A DNA stretch of 9,079 nt from an uncultured Sphingomonadales bacterium. Its GTDB lineage: Bacteria; Pseudomonadota; Alphaproteobacteria; Sphingomonadales; Sphingomonadaceae. Where the stretch lies: contig CAIPWG010000493.1 of NCBI GenBank assembly GCA_903868655.1, forward strand, positions 1 to 9,079. The letters run 5' to 3'. Shown piece after piece: positions 6,552-9,079 of the stretch; position 1 is the first letter of the stretch; every line of letters starts with the position of its first letter. The notes beneath the pieces are model-generated. The model ran no database searches and was not told the origin of the DNA. It was given only the letters and a program-made list of their open reading frames with translations. The position numbers and the translations under genes were made by a program.

Positions 6552-6985
6552 CCTTCGCGATGATAGGGGTGGCCCGCTGCGATACTGGTCGCGCGCCACA
6601 ATTGTTCGACCAACATAACCCGCGCCAGCATATGCGGCCAGGTCATTGGTCCGAAACCGAGGACGAGATCGGCGCTGGCACGCAAGGCATCTTCGTGGCC
6701 ATCCGCCGCGCCGATCAGAAACCGCGCTTCGCGCACACCATCGTCGCGCCAGCGTTCGAGCACGCGCGCAAATTCGGTCGATGACACCTGTTGCCCACGT
6801 TCGTCGAGCACCACTGTGCGCACCAGCCCTGATGGCAAAGGCGGTATCGTTCCACCGCGATCGGGCAATTCGGTCACTCGGATTGTGCCCAACGCCCCGG
6901 TGGCCATGCGCCGGGCATAACGTTCCACCATGTCCGCTTCGGGTGTGCGGCCGATCTTGCCTCGGGCGATAACATGCAACAGCAT
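6548..6985 (-). CDS. rlmH: 23S rRNA (pseudouridine1915-N3)-methyltransferase RlmH
   Basis: A 145-residue SPOUT-class (knotted) methyltransferase. It uses S-adenosylmethionine to methylate N3 of pseudouridine 1915 in helix 69 of 23S rRNA on assembled 70S ribosomes. The signature is clear: FLIGAADG (residues 89-96; the family usually has IGGADG) and MTWPHMLARVMLVEQLWRA (114-132), with the C-terminal GHPYHREG that contacts substrate. Length is close to the E. coli protein (155). The ATG at 6985 leaves the normal short N-terminal strand MLLHVIARGK. It lies 61 nt downstream of rsfS, with a strong inverted repeat in between, and overlaps the EnvC-like start by 4 nt, implying translational coupling of a ribosome gene to an envelope gene. 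Confidence 0.96.
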   Translation of the reverse strand: MLLHVIARGKIGRTPEADMVERYARRMATGALGTIRVTELPDRGGTIPPLPSGLVRTVVLDERGQQVSSTEFARVLERWRDDGVREARFLIGAADGHEDALRASADLVLGFGPMTWPHMLARVMLVEQLWRATSIAAGHPYHREG

Positions 6986-7006
6986 CGCCCGTGCTTAGCC
7001 GACCGT

Positions 7007-7035
7007 GCCGAAAATCAGAATCCCTGATTTTTGGC
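7007..7035 (-). terminator. stem-loop between rsfS and rlmH (attenuator or weak terminator)
   Basis: GCCGAAAATCAG (7007-7018) and CTGATTTTTGGC (7024-7035) pair around the loop AATCC: 12 positions, with one G-T wobble on the plus strand that becomes an A-C mismatch in the minus-strand RNA. It begins 11 nt after the rsfS stop and ends about 21 nt before the rlmH ATG. The T run sits within the 3' arm rather than after it, so it resembles an attenuator or processing stem more than a full terminator. Confidence 0.45.
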
Positions 7036-7046
7036 TATGCGCGTGA

Positions 7047-7433
7047 TTATGCCGCGCCCTGTTCGCCAAACGACCACATGCGTTCCAGATTGTAGAACGT
7101 GCGGACTTCGGGGCGGAACAAGTGCACCACGATGTCACCCGCGTCGATCAGGACCCAGTCGGCCGCAGGCAAACCCTCGATTCGCGCGTGACCATAACCG
7201 CCGTGCTTCACCCGCTCCGCCAGCTTCTGCGCCATCGTCGCCACTTGACGGGTCGAACGGCCCGACGCGATCACCATATAATCGGCGATGCTGCTTTTGC
7301 CTTCGAGCGGGATCACCACAACATCTTGCGCCTGGTCATCGTCGAGCGATTGCAGAACCAGATCGTGGAGATTGGCCGGGGTGGGACGCGGGGCGGGGCT
7401 GGCTTCGGCCAGGGTGGGGGGAACAGTGGTCAT
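7047..7433 (-). CDS. rsfS: ribosome silencing factor RsfS (Iojap family)
   Basis: A 128-residue protein from the ATG at 7433. The Iojap/RsfS domain spans about residues 24-120: VLQSLDDDQAQDVVVIPL, then GKSSIADYMVIASGRSTRQV, ADWVLIDAGDIVVHLF and RTFYNLERMW, all family hallmarks. RsfS binds ribosomal protein uL14 on the 50S subunit and blocks subunit joining when nutrients are short. The start is uncertain: an in-frame ATG at 7469 would add 12 residues, and a TTG at 7526 is unlikely. The region before LHDLV is Pro/Ala-rich and poorly conserved, and neither ATG has an ideally placed Shine-Dalgarno (GGAG is 14 nt before the one at 7433). The nadD-rsfS-rlmH order is common in bacteria, but here a terminator lies between nadD and rsfS, so rsfS probably has its own promoter, which I cannot pinpoint. 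Confidence 0.94.
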   Translation of the reverse strand: MTTVPPTLAEASPAPRPTPANLHDLVLQSLDDDQAQDVVVIPLEGKSSIADYMVIASGRSTRQVATMAQKLAERVKHGGYGHARIEGLPAADWVLIDAGDIVVHLFRPEVRTFYNLERMWSFGEQGAA

Positions 7434-7494
7434 GTGGGGACGCTGGTCTCCGTGGTTGGTGGCAGTCATGAAGTGATAAATCCGGATGAGAAAG

Positions 7495-7508
7495 CGCAGA
7501 AATCTGCG
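7495..7508. repeat. operator-like palindrome upstream of rsfS
   Basis: CGCAGA and TCTGCG arms separated by AA form a perfect 6-bp inverted repeat in the nadD-rsfS spacer, 61 nt upstream of the ATG at 7433 and 25 nt upstream of the ATG at 7469. Its size and position would suit a dimeric repressor site or a small RNA stem. No matching family site is recognised. Confidence 0.35.
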
Positions 7509-7518
7509 AAAACCGCCG

Positions 7519-7535
7519 TCCGCCAAACGGGCGGA
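7519..7535. repeat. inverted repeat after the nadD terminator
   Basis: TCCGCC (7519-7524) and GGCGGA (7530-7535) flank AAACG. It is the middle one of three inverted repeats between nadD and rsfS and could fold in any transcript reading through the nadD terminator. Confidence 0.35.
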
Positions 7536-7545
7536 AAGCCAAATG

Positions 7546-7573
7546 AAAAAGGCCCGATCAGGACCGGCCCTTT
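7546..7573 (-). terminator. intrinsic terminator overlapping the nadD stop codon
   Basis: In the minus-strand RNA, AAAGGGCCG pairs with CGGGCCTTT around the 8-nt loop GUCCUGAU: 8 pairs and one G-G mismatch, running directly into a run of five T residues and then CATTT. The stem's 5' arm encodes the last residues of NadD and the UGA stop lies within the loop. This is the best intrinsic-terminator shape in the window. It should end most proA-nadD transcripts before rsfS. Confidence 0.7.
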
Positions 7574-8292
7574 CGCCGCAGCGATCGTGCCGTGCCGGAT
7601 CGAACCGGTCGAAACGTCAGCATGTCACGCGCAGGGTAAGCGGGAATCCGACGATGCCAGTCCGGGTCGGCAGCGCGCAGTGCGGTCGCCGACATAGGAT
7701 CTGGATCGAATCGCAGCTGATACAGCGCCGGGGTATCCCGCCTCACGCCCAATCGGCCATATCCCGGCCTGTCCTGCCCGAGCCGCCGGCGCCAGCGGCG
7801 CAGCCAGGCCATGGCGGGGCTCGCCATAGCTTTGCTGTCATAGCCCGGACGCGCGATAACCGCAATCGGCATCGAACGCGCGATTGCGCGCCAGTCCCGC
7901 CATCGGTGAAATTGCGCCAGATTGTCCGCGCCCATCAACCAGACAAACCGGAACCGGGGAAACCGCCGCTGCAGTTGCGCCAGCGTATCGACGGTATAGC
8001 GCGTGCCCAGTTCCGCCTCGATCGCGCTGACCCGGATCGGCGCGCAACGCGCCATGCGCTTCGCGCTGACCACGCGTGCGGCCAACGGGGCCATGCCTTC
8101 GACAGGTTTCAGGACATTGCCGGGCGACACCAGCCACCACACTTCATCGAGCCCCAATGCCGCGCGCGCATGAAGGCTGATCCGCCGGTGCGCTGCATGC
8201 GCCGGATTGAAACTGCCGCCAAGCAGGCCGATAGTCTTGTGCTGCAAAACCAGCGTCAGGGCCGGATCTGACCGGTGCCGCGCACCAGCCAT
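7558..8292 (-). CDS. nadD: nicotinate-nucleotide adenylyltransferase NadD
   Basis: A 244-residue nucleotidyltransferase making nicotinate adenine dinucleotide from nicotinate mononucleotide and ATP, an essential step of NAD synthesis in the cytoplasm. Seen: [11 protein letters not shown] (residues 22-32), VWWLVSPGN (51-59), GTRYTVDTL (96-104), [14 protein letters not shown] (118-131) and MSATALR (200-206), the counterpart of the usual ISSTxIR. The ATP-binding HxGH motif reads H32-A-A-H35, with Ala for Gly. The ATG at 8292 is the only ATG in the right place but adds about 20 residues before the first strand and overlaps proA by 37 nt; a TTG at 8247 would give a more family-like start. The Arg-rich C-terminal tail overlaps an intrinsic terminator. 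Close linkage to proA indicates co-transcription. Confidence 0.94.
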   Translation of the reverse strand: MAGARHRSDPALTLVLQHKTIGLLGGSFNPAHAAHRRISLHARAALGLDEVWWLVSPGNVLKPVEGMAPLAARVVSAKRMARCAPIRVSAIEAELGTRYTVDTLAQLQRRFPRFRFVWLMGADNLAQFHRWRDWRAIARSMPIAVIARPGYDSKAMASPAMAWLRRWRRRLGQDRPGYGRLGVRRDTPALYQLRFDPDPMSATALRAADPDWHRRIPAYPARDMLTFRPVRSGTARSLRRKGRS

Positions 8293-9079
8293 TTGTACGT
8301 CGTCAATCCCTCGACCGCGACTGGGCCGCGCGCATGCAGGCGTCCGGTAGCAATGCCGATTTCGGCGCCCAGCCCGAATTCGCCGCCATCGGCAAACTGG
8401 CTCGACGCATTGACCATGACGATCGCGCTGTCGACTTCCGCCAGAAACCGTTCTGCCACCACCGCATCGCTGGCAATGACCGCATCGGTATGACCAGAGC
8501 CATGCGCAGCGATATGCGCCAAAGCTGCATCAATCCCATCGACGACTTTGACCGCCAGGATCGCGTCGAGATATTCGGTATCCCAATCGGCATCGGTCGC
8601 CGGCAAAATGCGCGGGTCGATCGCACATGCGCGCGCATCGCCGCGCAATTCGCAGCCGGCATCGAGCAAAGGCGTTACCAATCCGTGCGGGTCGGGGTAC
8701 CAGGCATCGATCAGCAGCGTTTCCATCGCGCCGCAGATCCCGGTACGGCGCAACTTGGCATTGCGCGCAATCGCACTGGCCATGGCCGGGTTGGCCGAAC
8801 GGTCGACAAAGGTGTGGTTGTTGCCATCCAGATGCGCCAGGACCGGCACCCGCGCATCGGCCTGCACGCGCGCCACCAGGCTTTTTCCACCGGTGGCACG
8901 ATCATGTCGATCAGCCCGGCCGCACCGAGCATTGCACCCACCGCCGCACGATCCTGCGTGGGCATGAACTGAACCGCCGCCGCCGGCACACCGCCAGCCA
9001 CCAGCCCTTCGACCATTGCGGTATGAATCGCACGGTTCGAATGAACCGCCTCGGCGCCGCCACCGAATAGCTTAGCTAC
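8256..9079 (-). pseudogene. proA: proA, gamma-glutamyl phosphate reductase: 5'-truncated, frameshifted as read
   Basis: ProA reduces gamma-glutamyl phosphate to glutamate-5-semialdehyde with NADPH, the second step of proline synthesis. The 5' part of the gene is beyond the window edge. From 9060 down to about 8894 one frame gives ProA sequence ([11 protein letters not shown] ... GLIDMIVP). From about 8891 to the TGA at 8256-8258 a different frame continues it ([39 protein letters not shown] with the catalytic Cys codon at 8733-8735, and RGTGQIRP at the end). The frames join exactly if one base is added in the codon at 8892-8893, where a CGC Arg codon of the usual PRGGKSL appears as CC. The rest is intact and free of stops, so this may be a sequencing or assembly error rather than a true loss. 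The last ~20 nt at the edge also do not match ProA. Confidence 0.85.

Noticed and set aside
5229..6563. Long open frame (444 codons) on the plus strand opposite the EnvC-like gene
   Set aside because: Low-complexity, Gln/Arg/His-rich translation without a domain. The minus strand encodes a coherent coiled-coil plus LytM protein coupled to rlmH.
7486..8271. Plus-strand open frame (261 codons) opposite nadD
   Set aside because: It spans the nadD terminator and antisense of nadD, and its Arg/Pro/His-rich sequence has no family features. NadD motifs on the other strand are unambiguous.
1..9079. A novel defence, mobile or biosynthetic system
   Set aside because: No transposase, integrase, phage, toxin-antitoxin, CRISPR or cluster genes are seen. 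All but one of the genes belong to recognised core families and composition looks even throughout, except the last ~20 nt.

Overview
The window is a GC-rich chromosomal housekeeping segment from an alphaproteobacterium, most likely a sphingomonad (Novosphingobium/Sphingomonas-like). The evidence is the gene order proA-nadD-rsfS-rlmH-(degenerate M23)-ctpA-dsbB-coq7 on one strand, a COQ7-type ubiquinone hydroxylase, and protein wording typical of that order, such as the exported protein with its conserved cysteine/RIP motif. The lineage is inferred from recognition; no database search was possible.

Plus strand, 1-2035: the 3' end of a DnaJ/CbpA-type co-chaperone, then a YihY/BrkB-family inner-membrane protein (GTG start 6 nt after the dnaJ-like stop), then fabI (enoyl-ACP reductase), whose ATG overlaps the yihY stop by 4 nt. 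These three look like one tightly packed transcript. A perfect 10-bp hairpin at 2065-2097 lies in the 75-nt convergent gap before the minus-strand genes.

Minus strand, 9079 down to 2111, in transcription order: proA (5' end missing, frameshifted as read), nadD, rsfS, rlmH, an EnvC-like murein hydrolase activator with a degenerate LytM domain, the S41 protease ctpA, dsbB, coq7, and a small exported four-cysteine protein. Coupling is tight in three places: rlmH/envC-like (ATGA overlap), ctpA/dsbB (10 nt) and dsbB/coq7 (11 nt). A good intrinsic terminator overlaps the nadD stop codon and separates proA-nadD from rsfS onward. The theme is core physiology: proline and NAD synthesis, ribosome silencing and rRNA methylation, then envelope maintenance (cell-wall hydrolase activation, C-terminal proteolysis, disulfide formation) and ubiquinone synthesis.

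I see no mobile element, CRISPR array, tRNA/rRNA gene or defence system, and no gap without a gene longer than 300 nt. I do not find a novel multi-gene system. The points most worth checking are the single-base frameshift and abnormal last ~20 nt of proA, a 16-nt exact direct repeat flanking the ctpA start, inverted repeats in the nadD-rsfS-rlmH spacers, an HxGH-to-HAAH change in NadD, and the uncharacterised exported cysteine protein.
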